Source: Vacuolonema iberomarrocanum LEGE 07170 (GTDB lineage: Bacteria; Cyanobacteriota; Cyanobacteriia; Elainellales; Elainellaceae). From it: a DNA stretch of 64,000 bases. The position numbers and the translations under genes were made by a program. Location: positions 1 to 64,000 of the forward strand of contig JADEXA010000004.1 in assembly GCA_015207365.1 (NCBI GenBank), given 5' to 3'. Positions 47,877 to 58,069 of this stretch are shown piece after piece (position 1 is the stretch's first letter; every line of letters starts with the position of its first letter). The notes beneath the pieces are model-generated. The model had not been told where the DNA came from. It searched no databases and worked only from the letters and a program-made list of their open reading frames with translations.

Positions 47877-48242
47877 TCATCCTCGCAATAGCTGCTTCAC
47901 AGTACCAACCAGCTCAGTTGGCTGGAAAGGTTTGGCGATATAGGCATCTGCGCCCTGCTTCATGCCCCAATATCGATCGAATTCTTCTCCCTTTGATGAA
48001 CACATCACGACAGGAATGTTCTGGGTTTTTGGATTGGACTTGATTTGACGACATACTTCATAGCCATTCATTCTTGGCATAACAATATCCAGAACAACCA
48101 GGTCAGGATGGGTATCTGCAATTTGAGAAAGGGCTTCTACCCCGTCGCTTGCGACAGTTACATCGAGTCCACTTCCTTTTAGTAGATCTGTAATCATCTC
48201 TCGCTGGGTTACGCTGTCTTCGACGACCAAAACTTTACTCAT
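47877..48242 (-). CDS. pilH: CheY-like single-domain response regulator, PilH/HmpB type
   Basis: The 121-residue receiver has phospho-acceptor Asp52 (VVLDIVMPRMNG), acidic pair Glu8-Asp9 (VVEDS), a conserved Ser in MCSSKG and Lys in AKPF. The start is placed at MSKVLVVEDS rather than 31 codons further upstream, because receivers begin here. It takes phosphate from the CheA kinase and is expected to bias pilus motor activity. It is the second gene of the operon, about 90 bases after the pilG stop. Confidence 0.93.
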   Translation of the reverse strand: MSKVLVVEDSVTQREMITDLLKGSGLDVTVASDGVEALSQIADTHPDLVVLDIVMPRMNGYEVCRQIKSNPKTQNIPVVMCSSKGEEFDRYWGMKQGADAYIAKPFQPTELVGTVKQLLRG

Positions 48243-48335
48243 ATCGACTCTGCAACCGCTTTTGTTGGATTTGAGGCTTTTAGCGATAACGATATAACGA
48301 TTCTCCTGTAAACCAAGATAATGCACTTCAATCAA

Positions 48336-49649
48336 TCAAGGTGAATAGCTTGAGTCGTTTGGGGTAGATGAAGCGGTAGCTTCTGAGGTGATACCAATTT
48401 CTAACTCATTTTCTAAAGCTTCTGCCAATAATTTTTCTGGCTCTGGCTGATCGGGGTTACCAGGGCCAACATATCTTTCTACAAGTGTTAACAGTTCATG
48501 CGCCCCAAATGGTTTTGTCAGATAGTCCGTCGCCCCCACCATCCGTGCCCGCACACGGTCAATGAACCCATCCCGCCCTGTCAGCATGATGATGGGGGTC
48601 TGGCGAAACGCTGTAGATTTGCGCAACATGGCACAGATTTCGTAGCCATCTAGTTCAGGCATAGAGATATCACACAGAATCAAATCGGGCTTGAGCTGAA
48701 AAACAAGGCTAAGCGCCTTGAGGGGGTTGCTAATGGCAGTACCCTCATAGCCGTTCTCGTTGAGGATGAATTCGACGGTTTTGCGAATTGTGGCACCATC
48801 ATCAATGCAAACGACCCGTGGCAGACGGTCTTGGGGAGGCTGTAGCGGGGCAATGCCGGACTGGGATGCGGGATGCTGGGGTGCTTGCAACTGGAGGTCA
48901 CCCCGCTCCAGATACGGGTAAAGACGACGAGCAACAGCAACAATATTTTGATTGAGAAAACGAGCGAGTTGGCGAATCGAGGTTTTGCCATCTAACCAAG
49001 CGGTCAGGGCACTTTCAGAAATTTTTGAGCGGAGATGACTGGTGTCAGCGATCGCCGGACATTGATCGGGAGACTGGATTAGGGGGTGAAACTGTCTCCA
49101 TTCCTGCACCTGCTGAATAATATTAGGAACCAGCACACCAATTTCGTGGGTTTCGAGTTGAGGCGCAAGGGGCGGACTCAGCTCGAAGATAAACGCCCCC
49201 TGATGCAGGCTCAGCAAATCAAATAATGTCTCCTGAACCATGCGTTGCAGAATGGCACGGCCTTGGGCTGGAGACAGCACATGGTTTTCTATCAAGGCCC
49301 AGAGATGTCCATATTCTGGAGCATTTGTGGTGGCGATCGCCATTGAAGCTTCGGCAGATTCGCGGGGCACAGCTAGGCGGTAGTGGCGGAGATAATGACG
49401 CAAACGCCGCAGATCGGGATTAGCATCCCCAGCGTAGACAATCTTGCCATTCAAGAAAAAGACCAACCAGGACTTCTCAACCGGATGCTTTGGCCGCTTC
49501 CATACATTACTGCTTCCGGAAGCAGATTCGCCTGCCGGAGAGGGTACGGGCATACTATAGGCTTCTACAAACAACTCACCTGTGCGTTGACCTAGCTCGA
49601 TCAGTTGCAAGATGCTACGGATATCAATTTCGCTAAGTTTCCCTTGCAT
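48336..49649 (-). CDS. pilG: PatA-type response regulator (DUF4388-REC), PilG/HmpA type
   Basis: The 437-residue protein has an N-terminal DUF4388 domain (MQGKLSEIDIRSILQLIELG, TGELFVEA, WLVFFLNGKIVYAGD), a middle helical region, and a C-terminal receiver (about 275-395) with phospho-acceptor Asp327 (LCDISMPELDGYEI) and conserved TKPF. This is the PatA architecture seen at the head of Pix, Pil and Hmp operons. It is the first gene of the leftward operon; AGGAG lies about 14 bases before the ATG. A long Gln/Ala-poor, Thr/Ser-rich C-terminal tail follows the receiver. Confidence 0.9.
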   Translation of the reverse strand: MQGKLSEIDIRSILQLIELGQRTGELFVEAYSMPVPSPAGESASGSSNVWKRPKHPVEKSWLVFFLNGKIVYAGDANPDLRRLRHYLRHYRLAVPRESAEASMAIATTNAPEYGHLWALIENHVLSPAQGRAILQRMVQETLFDLLSLHQGAFIFELSPPLAPQLETHEIGVLVPNIIQQVQEWRQFHPLIQSPDQCPAIADTSHLRSKISESALTAWLDGKTSIRQLARFLNQNIVAVARRLYPYLERGDLQLQAPQHPASQSGIAPLQPPQDRLPRVVCIDDGATIRKTVEFILNENGYEGTAISNPLKALSLVFQLKPDLILCDISMPELDGYEICAMLRKSTAFRQTPIIMLTGRDGFIDRVRARMVGATDYLTKPFGAHELLTLVERYVGPGNPDQPEPEKLLAEALENELEIGITSEATASSTPNDSSYSP

Positions 49650-50726
49650 CGAACTGAACGATTCTCCTGAAAGCAGCGGTCATGAGGTCGGCAAACCCAT
49701 TGAAAGGGTGCCTTAAGTATGGAGTACGGTCACTCTATGGGTTATCCCTTACCTTGTGTGTTATTAATTATAGGTCTCTCAATTAGAATGCCCCATCGTG
49801 CTGAAAATCTGACATGACTTGCCTTTCGTTCTAGTTTGCGGAAGTTTGAGAACCGTTAACATACTGAGAGTCATTGATCGGTCTTGACACTCACTCGCTT
49901 CAGGGTTGCAGATCCAACTCTAGTTTTTCAAATCCCAGCGTTACGCTAAACGCTATGTTCCTCCCAAACTATCCCAGCCCCATCAACGAGAGGTTTATTA
50001 TGTGGGCCAACAGCCTTCCCATGACACTTCAAATTTAACAGTTTGCAAGTCGAGATAAAGCCGGAACATTGAGCTTACATTTAACGTTTAGAGATTTTTT
50101 CTCTGGCATTTTTTAGTGAAACCTTATTTCACTTCTTTAAGGAGATTGATCTGAGTTGATCACCATGGTTACTCGATCCAAGCTTTCAGCCATCAGAAGA
50201 AAAAACGCTTCTAATTGACGCTCGTTCGACTATCCGCATCGTCAAATTTCTAAGAAACAATGTTTCTTTCTGTTTTTCTGGGAGGTGGATGCGGCGCACC
50301 CAACTCCCATTGAAGACTCGTGTTTTACCTTCAAACTAGAATCCGACAATACGTTCCTTGAAAACCTGATTTTACAGTGGCTTGAGCGAGAAAGGCCAGC
50401 ATCATGAAGGCTGAGCGATCGCCAGCATCAACCTTCGCACGCTTTCGGATCGAATTTCAGCCAACGCACCTAACGGAATTGCCATCAAACAGGGCGACCA
50501 TCACCAAATCTGAACATAGAGGCCGCCAAAATATTTACAATCAAAAACAATTTGTATAAGTTATTTACACAGCATTTTCCTCGTTTGCACTGGCGAGTAG
50601 TTAGCTCAGAATCTGTTAGCGATACAAGCCATCCATCGAGAGGGTAATCGTTGGCAACAGGAGCAGCCATCTATTTGGTCAATGTCAATCCTCAATCACG
50701 TTGTGCATTAACCCTATGCTTTTTGC

Positions 50727-50820
50727 ATATAGCGATCTCAAATGATTTTTGAATCAGATGTGAAAGGTGGGGAGGGCAGAGCCCTCCCCACCTTTCACAT
50801 CTGATTTCGGATTGTATATC
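50727..50820. repeat. Palindromic element F (full copy)
   Basis: The perfect 26-bp hairpin has arms 50752-50777 and 50781-50806 around loop AGA. The outer ends ATATAGCGATCTC and CGGATTGTATATC are roughly inverted. A right-end fragment of the same family lies at 141-172. Confidence 0.88.
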
Positions 50821-51277
50821 ACGCCTATTCCCAATAAAGGTTCTCTCGTCTCATACCTTTTGCAATCTCTAAGCATCTGTTCAAACTTCTCTGTAATTTC
50901 AGACTTTAATCCCAGATCCAGTCAGATGCCCCATCGAAGTTCTAGGTTGCGCGATCGCCATCAACGATGCCATTTAGTGAGTAGATGATCGCTCTCCATC
51001 TATTACCTGCCATTTGGCTACAACGAATAGCTCACGCTTAGTAAAGCGCGCCCTCACCATCCCTACTGGCGCAAGCATTGCAAGCTTGAACAGAGAAATC
51101 TGACAACACGTTGACCGCAGAAGAGTAAGCGACCGTTTTGCGGGATGGTGAAATATCTTTACGAGGACGCACAGGAATATCACCGGATCACTCCGCATAC
51201 CTCCAGCTAGCATGGTTGAAAGCATTGTGCGGCAAGGCATACTGAAATATCGAGATATATGACGAGATATATAAACA

Positions 51278-51362
51278 GAACTTACGTATTTTGTTGATGT
51301 TATGGCTGCAACACGGCCACAACATCAAGGAATTCCCTCAGCCTTACGCAAGGTCTGCGTCA
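51278..51362. repeat. Palindromic element B6 (family B)
   Basis: It begins ACTTACGTATTTTG and carries the core TTGATGTTATGGC paired with GGCCACAACATCAA. Compared with B1, TTGATTTT has become TTGATGTT, and the opposite arm has changed from AAAATCAA to AACATCAA. The tail GCCTTACGCAAGGTCTGCGT is degenerate. Confidence 0.78.
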
Positions 51363-51446
51363 GTATTGATGGATTGATGGGAAATACAGGGATTGCTGAT
51401 CCTTAACATTCAGCCCTATCGAAACCGAAAAATGGAGGTTACGCTA

Positions 51447-51768
51447 ATGGATGCGCTAGTGGGTCAGCCGCAGAGACTAGCCCGTTCTCTAGGTGATAGT
51501 GCTACATTTGAACGAAGAGATTTGGAACGGATCCGCTTTAGCCCAGAGTATTGCAGGCTTAGAAGCATCAGGACGAGCGCATTGTGCAAATGCTTTGAGG
51601 CACGATGCGATCGCCACTCAGATACGATTCCCTACCCAATCATGGAAATCTGAGAAAATCCGTTGCAACCAGGCACTCTCTGGGTATCCTGAAGCATGTA
51701 TGAATATGCCCTTTGAATCAGAAGATGGGAATATTTTTTGTTTTATGAAAAAGCTGGCAGGTTGATGC
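51447..51768 (+). pseudogene. Frameshifted small gene (tentative)
   Basis: The ATG at 51447 has a strong ribosome site, GGAGG, nine bases upstream. The frame reads MDALVGQPQRLARSLGDSAT and FER and then becomes unprotein-like and stops at 51653. The next frame continues EEIWNGSALAQSIAG to GRAHCANALRHDAIATQIRF and stops at 51765. Joining the two near 51517 gives a continuous TFER-EEIWN reading that recalls a short conserved cyanobacterial protein, though I cannot name it. A single-base indel in a recently decayed gene is the simplest reading. It lies just before hmpF. Confidence 0.35.
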
Positions 51769-51861
51769 CTGGAGAGTCTATCCAGGTTTCTGGATGCGTG
51801 GGATGGATTGCGTTGCGTCGTTAGTGTTCAGTCTAAACAGATACGGAAGAGGACTATTAGC

Positions 51862-53616
51862 GTGCTGTATCTCGCCGAAGTGCAGAAGAAGGGTGGAGTT
51901 ATCCGCTCGACAAAAGTTGAACTCAAGTTATTAGCCTGCCAGCGTGGGGAAAATAACTGGTCATCTGTGCCCGATGAAGTCATCAATGCCCCCGATGATT
52001 GCAGCAACTATAATGCTGGGGCATTGGTCATGGTCGAACTAACTGGCAGCAAGCAGGTGCAGCGCCATTCTGAAGCCGGTCGACAACTGGTAACGATTTT
52101 GCAAAACTTCTCACGGATGCAAGATCGCTCCAAATCGCAGGAAGAAGAAATTGAGCAGTGGAAGGAATCACTCACCTATCAGAGCCAGGAGCTCAATCGG
52201 CGAGAACTGGAGCTAGAGACGCGGCAAGAACAGATCCAGGAAATGGAAGATGATTTTGCGAAGCTGGAGCAACAGCGGCAAGAGATTGAAGGGCTACGCG
52301 AAAGTGTCGAGCAACAGCAACAAGAGTATGATCGCAAGAGCCAGGAGCTCGAAGGCGCCTGGGCACACCTCCAAGGAGAGATGAATCGGCTGGAGGAACG
52401 GCAGGGAGAGCTGTCACAAATGACAGCACTAGACGACGAAAAAGCCCAGCAGATGCAAGAGTTGCTCGATCGCCTGTCGGGGGCGATCGCTCCAACAGAA
52501 ACCGTTCGGGAGGAACTCAACCAGTCCTACGGTATCCTCAACCAACAGCGGGAAGGCTACGATCACCAACTTCAATCCCTAGATCAGGAGCGAGGCGAAG
52601 CACAGCAGCGGCAGGAAGCACTGGATGGGAACGTCCACCACTTACAGCAGCGCTGGCAAGAGTACAAAGCCGCACAGATTGCGCTAGAAACGGCCAAGAC
52701 CGAACTCGCTGAGCAGAAGCAGACTCTGGCACTGAAGCAAGATTACATCAATGCTTTGAGCGCCCAATCGAAACAGCAAGAGGAGTTACAGAAGCACTTC
52801 TGCCACCTAGCGGAATCGTCCGACCAATTTACGCTAGGTGGCGTGGATATATCGGCACTGGATCAGATGCCGCTAGAGGAATTGCAACAAACGGTCGATA
52901 ATCTGACAAAAGATCTGGAGAAAATGGCCAAGTTTGTTGGCATCCAGGAAGAAGAACTGACGGCCCAGCAAGAAGAAATTGAAACGATCAAAGGGCAGAT
53001 TGGCGGTGCGAGCGAATATGACCGACTCCGGCTTGAGTCCGAACTTGCGGATGAGCAGGATCGCTATCGGATGTTGGAAGAAACGCTAGTTGGGCAGCGT
53101 CGGACGGTGCAAGAACGGCGTGACGTACTAAAACAGCATCAACAGGTTTTGAGCCGCCGCAAAGGCGAACATACTGAGAATGGGCAGGGCCAGAAAGTTG
53201 ACCTGTCCCCTATGCTCAACCGCCTGGATGAGCTGAAACATGAGGTATCGGAACAGTTGAAGCAAACTCAGGCCGAGTTACAGGGCTTACAGGACGGAGT
53301 TTCCCAGCAACAAGCCAACGTTGAGCAGCAAGCTAGTGAGCAGGAAGTACGCTGGGCCGAGTTACAGGAGTTAGAGCAAGCCATGCTAGTAGAAAAAGCG
53401 GCGGTGGGCGAACTTTGGGGCCGCTTTAACAGCGTTCAGGAAATCGCACAGCAGGCAAACGGCAATCTCTCTACCCTCCAAGAAAAGCTCGATGCGATCG
53501 CCGTGATTATGAATCAGTTCCAGGAAACCAGCGACTACCAGTTACAGGCGATCGCCGAGATGCGCCAGCTCATCACAAGCCTGACCCAAAATCAAGCGCC
53601 CGAGTTTGTTTCCTAG
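51862..53616 (+). CDS. hmpF: HmpF, pilus motility coiled-coil protein
   Basis: The 584-residue protein starts MLYLAEVQKKGGVIRSTKVE at GTG 51862, with AGAGGA about nine bases upstream. A compact N-terminal domain (about 1-95, ending GRQLVTILQNFSRMQD) is followed by almost continuous coiled coil (QEEEIEQWKESLTYQSQELN and Gln/Glu-rich heptads to about 570). This matches HmpF, a polarly localised filamentous-cyanobacterial factor that switches poles and controls type IV pilus activity during gliding. Its position divergent from a pilG-H-I-J-L operon is also the arrangement known from Nostoc. It should act with those proteins at the cell poles. A longer reading from 51808 lacks support. Confidence 0.92.
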   Translation: MLYLAEVQKKGGVIRSTKVELKLLACQRGENNWSSVPDEVINAPDDCSNYNAGALVMVELTGSKQVQRHSEAGRQLVTILQNFSRMQDRSKSQEEEIEQWKESLTYQSQELNRRELELETRQEQIQEMEDDFAKLEQQRQEIEGLRESVEQQQQEYDRKSQELEGAWAHLQGEMNRLEERQGELSQMTALDDEKAQQMQELLDRLSGAIAPTETVREELNQSYGILNQQREGYDHQLQSLDQERGEAQQRQEALDGNVHHLQQRWQEYKAAQIALETAKTELAEQKQTLALKQDYINALSAQSKQQEELQKHFCHLAESSDQFTLGGVDISALDQMPLEELQQTVDNLTKDLEKMAKFVGIQEEELTAQQEEIETIKGQIGGASEYDRLRLESELADEQDRYRMLEETLVGQRRTVQERRDVLKQHQQVLSRRKGEHTENGQGQKVDLSPMLNRLDELKHEVSEQLKQTQAELQGLQDGVSQQQANVEQQASEQEVRWAELQELEQAMLVEKAAVGELWGRFNSVQEIAQQANGNLSTLQEKLDAIAVIMNQFQETSDYQLQAIAEMRQLITSLTQNQAPEFVS

Positions 53617-53637
53617 GATTAATCCAGCAAAACAGAG

Positions 53638-53729
53638 CTAAGTAGCTCGGCATGATGAAAAACCAGACCCTTAAAACCCTGTGCCGCCCGCAGCGCTGGC
53701 AGCACAGGGTTTTAGGTTTAATTGCACCT
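53638..53729. repeat. Palindromic element D1 (family D)
   Basis: The ends are GTAGCTCGGCATGATGAAAA and GGTTTAATTGCACCT. The hairpin arms AAAACCCTGTGCCGCC (53673-53688) and GGCAGCACAGGGTTTT (53698-53713) pair with one mismatch. The second copy, D2 at 63298-63395, is inverted. D1 sits in the convergent gap between hmpF and tilS. Confidence 0.88.
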
Positions 53730-53789
53730 GCCAACTTAGAAGATCACTCTAAGGGTCGAATAGCAGCTGGGTGTTGCTACATCTGGCCA

Positions 53790-54803
53790 TTAGTTTTTGG
53801 AACCCCCATCGGTAGGATCCGAGGATTTCAGGACAATCCAATCACCATCGACCTGTGCGATCGCACCGCCTGGAAAGGGATCGCTTTGGCTGCGGTTGGG
53901 AGCCTTCACCAAGTAGAGCATCTTCTCGACATGATCAAACTGCGGTGGGCTGGACAATTGCTGTTTGAGAAATTGGCGGATGACGCGTCGTTGCAATGCC
54001 AGCGGCGCAGAACGCAACATGGAACGATTGAGACGATCGATAGCGTGGGGGTCACTGGCGCGTTGATGCAGACGTGCAGCCAAGGCTTCGAGTAGCGTCA
54101 CATCAGCCCTCAGCAACTCGGCGGTTTGAGACAACTGTGTTTCTACCTGCGGATTGAAGTGTTCTTGCAGGTAGGGCACTACTTCCTGGCGAATACGATT
54201 GCGGGCAAAGCTTAGATCATCGTTCGTGGTGTCGTACCAAATCTTGAGGGCATAGTCTTCGCAGACCTCGGCGGTATCAGAGCGGGTAAAGTCGAGCAGT
54301 GGGCGAACCAGGAATAGCTCTTTGCCCAGCGATCGCCGCCAGGTAAGCGCCTGAAGCCCATCGGCTCCACTACCTCGCATCAGATTGTAGAGCAAGGTTT
54401 CGGCACGATCGCTTCCCGTATGCCCCGTGACAATACAGCTGTAGCCATCCTGACGAGCAATGTCGATGAGCATGGCATAGCGCCACTCCCGCGCCTGTGC
54501 CTCGGAAAGAATAGCCTCCATCGCCGTGCGACCGTAAAAGGGAAGCTGCCAATGACGCGTGAGCGCTTTCACATGGTCGGCATTGGCATCGGCATCGGAT
54601 CGCCATCCATGGTTGCAGTGGGCGATCGCCAGTTGCCACTGCCAATGTTTCTGCAAATCATGGAGTAGCTGCGCCAGACAAACCGAGTCCTGTCCCCCAG
54701 ATACTGCGATTAAAATGCGTTGTCCCCGCTCCAATAAACGCCGTTGCCGCAAGGTTTGATGCAGGCGAGCATGAAAAGGCGTCCAGGAGAAGTACTGCGT
54801 CAT
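53790..54803 (-). CDS. tilS: tRNA(Ile)-lysidine synthase
   Basis: The 337-residue N-type ATP pyrophosphatase attaches lysine to C34 of tRNA-Ile(CAU), changing its decoding from AUG to AUA; it is essential in bacteria. The PP-loop is AVSGGQDSVCLAQLL (Ser35-Ser40), with AHCNHGWRSDADAN, TGHTGSDRAETLLYN and the characteristic RPLLDFTRSD. The length suits cyanobacterial TilS with a shortened C-terminal domain. It is the last gene of a leftward group after the KGK gene (42-base gap) and ccsA. It converges on hmpF. Confidence 0.95.
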   Translation of the reverse strand: MTQYFSWTPFHARLHQTLRQRRLLERGQRILIAVSGGQDSVCLAQLLHDLQKHWQWQLAIAHCNHGWRSDADANADHVKALTRHWQLPFYGRTAMEAILSEAQAREWRYAMLIDIARQDGYSCIVTGHTGSDRAETLLYNLMRGSGADGLQALTWRRSLGKELFLVRPLLDFTRSDTAEVCEDYALKIWYDTTNDDLSFARNRIRQEVVPYLQEHFNPQVETQLSQTAELLRADVTLLEALAARLHQRASDPHAIDRLNRSMLRSAPLALQRRVIRQFLKQQLSSPPQFDHVEKMLYLVKAPNRSQSDPFPGGAIAQVDGDWIVLKSSDPTDGGSKN

Positions 54804-54845
54804 GGTCAGGGGGAAGAAATGAAGGGGTAATGCCCACTCACCTAA

Positions 54846-55229
54846 TTAATAGTTCTCATCAAATTCTTCGTAGGGCACTTCTTCGACCTGAGCGGGATAC
54901 ACTTCATCGGGCATGGGGCGGCCGGGGCGCATGCGACGACGGGGAGGTTGCTCCCGCAAAAGCTTTTGCTGTTCAGGGGAAAACTCCAAACGAATGCGAA
55001 CTCGCCCCCGTTGCCAGCCCTGATTACCAAACCGCAAGACCTCGCAGCGCAACCCATTGCTGAACCAGTCCTCACATTCCTCTACCCAATCTTCTTCAAA
55101 CTCGCTCACCACCTGAGCCAGTGCATCCAGAAACTCGCTCACCTTGAATGTGGAGTTGGGCACGAGCACGCGTCCAACTCGAACATGCAGCACTTCATCG
55201 TCGCCCAGCAAACTGAAATCTTGATCCAT
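54846..55229 (-). CDS. KGK-domain protein
   Basis: The 127-residue soluble protein matches the cyanobacterial KGK family. It carries SLLGDDEVLHVRVGRVLVPN, FKVSEFLDALAQVVSEFEED, a central GLRCEVLRFGNQGWQRGRVR and IRLEFSPEQQ. The C-terminal tail is Pro/Arg/Glu-rich and probably disordered (RRRMRPGRPMPDE). The canonical lysines of the family name are replaced by Arg here (RGRVRIR where others have KGKVRI). No biochemical role is known. It lies 42 bases before tilS and 77 bases after ccsA, all leftward. Confidence 0.85.
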   Translation of the reverse strand: MDQDFSLLGDDEVLHVRVGRVLVPNSTFKVSEFLDALAQVVSEFEEDWVEECEDWFSNGLRCEVLRFGNQGWQRGRVRIRLEFSPEQQKLLREQPPRRRMRPGRPMPDEVYPAQVEEVPYEEFDENY

Positions 55230-55306
55230 TAATCAAACCTAATGAAACCACTGGATTGTATCGGATTTTTGGGACAGGCGGTGCGGGGGGTAGGGGCAGG
55301 CTAAGC

Positions 55307-56368
55307 TTAGAAAAACCAGCCGTAACTGTGCAATCCCTTGCCTAACAGGTTCACACCCAAGTAGCACACCCAAACCACCAAAAACCCAGAGGCGGCGATG
55401 ATTGCTGGACGACGCCCCTGCCAACCGCGCGTGATCCGGGCATGCAGGTAGGCGGCGAATACAAGCCAGGTGATGAGTGCCCAGGTTTCTTTGGGATCCC
55501 AGCTCCAGTATGATCCCCAGGCTTCGTTGGCCCAGACCGCTCCAGCGATGATGCCAATGGTCAACAGAGGAAAACCTAAACCAATGATGCGGTAGCTCAC
55601 ATTGTCAAGCGTGTCAGCGAGGCTAAGGCGCTGAGGGGTGAGGGGGGCAGCCTGTGAGGTAGCAGCTTGAGGGGGATTGAGCACCGCTGTGTTGCCCGAT
55701 GCGGTAACAGGTTCCTCCGCCGCAAGAGCCACCGCCGCTTGGGGGGCGACCGTCGCTTGGGGGGCGACCGTCGCTGGGGGAGCGACTTCTTGTCCGGCAC
55801 GACGCAAACGATAGCGAGCATCCCGGTAGGCACCTGTACCAATAGAGCTGCCGCGTAGCTCGACGGCTTGACCACGAGTCAGAATAAGGAAGGCGATCGC
55901 CAGCAATGCCCCTACCATCAAACAGGCATAGCTCAGAAGCATAACGCTCACATGCATCATCAGCCAGTTGGATTTGAGAGCGGGCACCAGCGGCTCAGAG
56001 TGCTGCATCTGAGATGGCAGTGAGAGGGTTGCAAAAGCCGTAATACCCATCGCCACAGGCGCAGTGAACGCCCCTACCAATCGGCTCTGGCTGGTCGTTT
56101 CTGCCAAAAAGTGGACAGCCGTGATGCCCCAGGCAATAAACAAAAGGGACTCATACAGATTACTGAGCGGGAAGTACCCCGCCTCCAGCCAACGTGCGCC
56201 CAACAGCGCGGCTAACCCGACGTTGGCGATCGCCATTCCCGTGGCTCCCACAGTTGGCAACACCTGCACTTTGGGAAAAGCAACTCCTACCCAGTAGGTC
56301 AACATCGTGACGAACAAAACCGCAAAGGATGCGTTGTCTAACCAATTTTGTAATGAAACCAGATCCAT
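55307..56368 (-). CDS. ccsA: Cytochrome c biogenesis protein CcsA
   Basis: The 353-residue membrane protein of system II cytochrome c maturation works with CcsB to move haem across the thylakoid or plasma membrane and attach it to apocytochromes such as c6 and f. The tryptophan-rich haem-handling motif is [15 protein letters not shown] (Trp288-Asp291 core). It has about eight helices. The start is set at [12 protein letters not shown], eleven codons inside the longest frame. A central loop carries an [13 protein letters not shown] repeat produced by an 18-base tandem duplication. ccsB is not adjacent. It heads a leftward group with the KGK and tilS genes. Confidence 0.93.
   Translation of the reverse strand: MDLVSLQNWLDNASFAVLFVTMLTYWVGVAFPKVQVLPTVGATGMAIANVGLAALLGARWLEAGYFPLSNLYESLLFIAWGITAVHFLAETTSQSRLVGAFTAPVAMGITAFATLSLPSQMQHSEPLVPALKSNWLMMHVSVMLLSYACLMVGALLAIAFLILTRGQAVELRGSSIGTGAYRDARYRLRRAGQEVAPPATVAPQATVAPQAAVALAAEEPVTASGNTAVLNPPQAATSQAAPLTPQRLSLADTLDNVSYRIIGLGFPLLTIGIIAGAVWANEAWGSYWSWDPKETWALITWLVFAAYLHARITRGWQGRRPAIIAASGFLVVWVCYLGVNLLGKGLHSYGWFF
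55739..55774. repeat. 18-base tandem duplication inside ccsA
   Basis: TTGGGGGGCGACCGTCGC occurs twice in tandem, followed by a degenerate third unit. It encodes repeated APQATV units in a non-membrane loop and keeps the frame. Confidence 0.8.
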
Positions 56369-56791
56369 GCCGCTATGCTGTAATCCTCCAACTCGATTCA
56401 AACGTATTTTTTAAGTCCTAACCCAAATGAGCCTATTAATCTTTATTTTTGACCCTTTCCACTTTGCCTCTCAAGCTTCTGCCATCAAAGACAACCGCAC
56501 CTCAGATTCTCCATGCCTTGCCCATACAGTCCGTGGGGAGCAGCTTTGAAGCTTCTCTCGATGAAAAGTCATGAAAAGTCCTTGGAAGGAAGGTAAACCC
56601 CGACATGCCAAGGTGAACCGATTCGTTTGAGCCTATTAACTGTGACAGTTGGGAAACTGTCATCTCTAACGAACATTATCCACAACCAAGAGTGTCCAAA
56701 ATCTAGTGAGCCATCTGGAAAAGGGTAGCCAGAAAATCGGACGGTGCCTATCCTCCATCCTATCGAGTCTTGGCGATCGCGCGAGCACCCC
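56369..56791. other. Gap between ccsA and tyrS
   Basis: About 420 bases hold no gene. A perfect 8-bp hairpin, TGACAGTT-GGGA-AACTGTCA, lies at 56643-56662, about 130 bases after the tyrS stop, but without a T-run. ATGAAAAGTC is duplicated at 56561-56580. Confidence 0.45.
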
Positions 56792-58069
56792 TCACAGTAC
56801 TAGCCGCACAAATTTCTTTTTACCGACCTGCAACACTTTTCCACTCAGGCTTTCTGAGGTTTCAAAGGTTTGGTTCTCGTCCGTGAGGCGATCGCCATCC
56901 AGACGCACAGCCCCTCCTTTGATCTGCCGTCGTGCCTCGGAGCTACTCTGACAGAGCCCACTGGCCGCCACTAAGTAGAAAATTTTCACGGGAAATTCGA
57001 CTCCTGCCATCGAGAACTCGGGAACGGCTTCGGCCTGAGCTGCATCGCCTTGAACCAGGGTCATGGCTGCCTTTTGGGCATCTTTGGCTGCCGTTTCTCC
57101 ATGAAACTGGCTGGCCACTGTGAGAGCAAGCAGCTTCTGGCGATCGCGTGGATTGTCTGGCAACCCATCCAGAGGCAAGTCTGTCAGCAACTCAAAATAA
57201 TCGGTGATCAAGGTGTCAGGAATCTTTTCCAGTTTGGAGTACATCGACAGGGCATCCTCTTGCAGCCCCACATAATTGCCGAGAGATTTCGACATTTTCT
57301 GTACACCATCCGTGCCCAGCAAAATCGGCATCAGTAAGCCAAACTGCGGTGTCTGGCCAAAATGGCGCTGCAAATCTCGCCCAATAGCCAGATTAAATTT
57401 CTGGTCGGTTCCTCCCAACTCCACATCCGCCTGCACTGCCACAGAATCGTAACCCTGCATCAAGGGGTAAAGGAATTCATGCAGATAGATTGGCGTTTGC
57501 TGTTCGTAGCGCTCAGCAAACCCTTCCTTGGCCAGCATTTGTCCGACAGTCATCGTCCCCAACAATTCCAGGGTTTTGGGCAAGTCCAGATTGGAAAGCC
57601 ACTCGGAGTTGTAACGGATTTCGAGACGCCCAGGGGTATCGAAATCCAGAATCGGACGCACCTGATCCAGGTAGGTCTGGGCATTGGCCGCAACTTGGGC
57701 AGGCGTGAGTTGCTTGCGAACTTCGGACTTGCCCGTCGGGTCGCCAATTTGAGCGGTGAAGTCACCGATAATTAATACCGCCGTGTGCCCCTGGTCTTGA
57801 AAGGCGCGCAGCTTGCGGAAGATAATGCTGTGCCCCAGATGAATTTCGCTGCCGGTCGGGTCGATGCCCAGCTTAATACGCAGGGGGCGATCGCTCGTCG
57901 TCACCCGCTGCGCAAGGTTTTCATCTGGATTTGTCGAGTCGCAATTGTCAGGGAAAATTTCGACAATCCCCCGATAGAGCCAGGAAAACGGGTCATCTGT
58001 CGACACATCTTTTGTCATAGATTCAGGGGTTTGCGCGGGTCTCGTTTGCGCCATGTCACCGATACTCAT
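56792..58069 (-). CDS. tyrS: Tyrosyl-tRNA synthetase
   Basis: The 425-residue class I synthetase charges tRNA-Tyr. The HIGH-type motif is HLGH (residues 77-80), and the KMSKS loop is present exactly (258-262). The adenylate pocket shows [22 protein letters not shown]-terminal S4 RNA-binding domain (about 360-425: [19 protein letters not shown]) completes the bacterial type. Starts at 58069, 58054 and 58018 are all possible. AAGG lies just before the first; homologues usually begin nearer the third. It is a single leftward gene. Confidence 0.95.
   Translation of the reverse strand: MSIGDMAQTRPAQTPESMTKDVSTDDPFSWLYRGIVEIFPDNCDSTNPDENLAQRVTTSDRPLRIKLGIDPTGSEIHLGHSIIFRKLRAFQDQGHTAVLIIGDFTAQIGDPTGKSEVRKQLTPAQVAANAQTYLDQVRPILDFDTPGRLEIRYNSEWLSNLDLPKTLELLGTMTVGQMLAKEGFAERYEQQTPIYLHEFLYPLMQGYDSVAVQADVELGGTDQKFNLAIGRDLQRHFGQTPQFGLLMPILLGTDGVQKMSKSLGNYVGLQEDALSMYSKLEKIPDTLITDYFELLTDLPLDGLPDNPRDRQKLLALTVASQFHGETAAKDAQKAAMTLVQGDAAQAEAVPEFSMAGVEFPVKIFYLVAASGLCQSSSEARRQIKGGAVRLDGDRLTDENQTFETSESLSGKVLQVGKKKFVRLVL

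Larger units (their letters stand above)
49650..51446. other. Long regulatory gap between pilG and hmpF
   Basis: Nearly 1.8 kb hold no supported gene. The pilG promoter and distant hmpF control region must be here. The region contains palindromic elements F (50727-50820) and B6 (51278-51362) and several small stem-loops (for example GTGAAA-CCTTA-TTTCAC near 50116). Short frames on both strands lack ribosome sites. I could not identify a sigma-factor box with certainty. Confidence 0.5.

Noticed and set aside
50974..51240. 88-residue minus frame in the pilG-hmpF gap
   Set aside because: No ribosome site or recognisable domain; probably chance.
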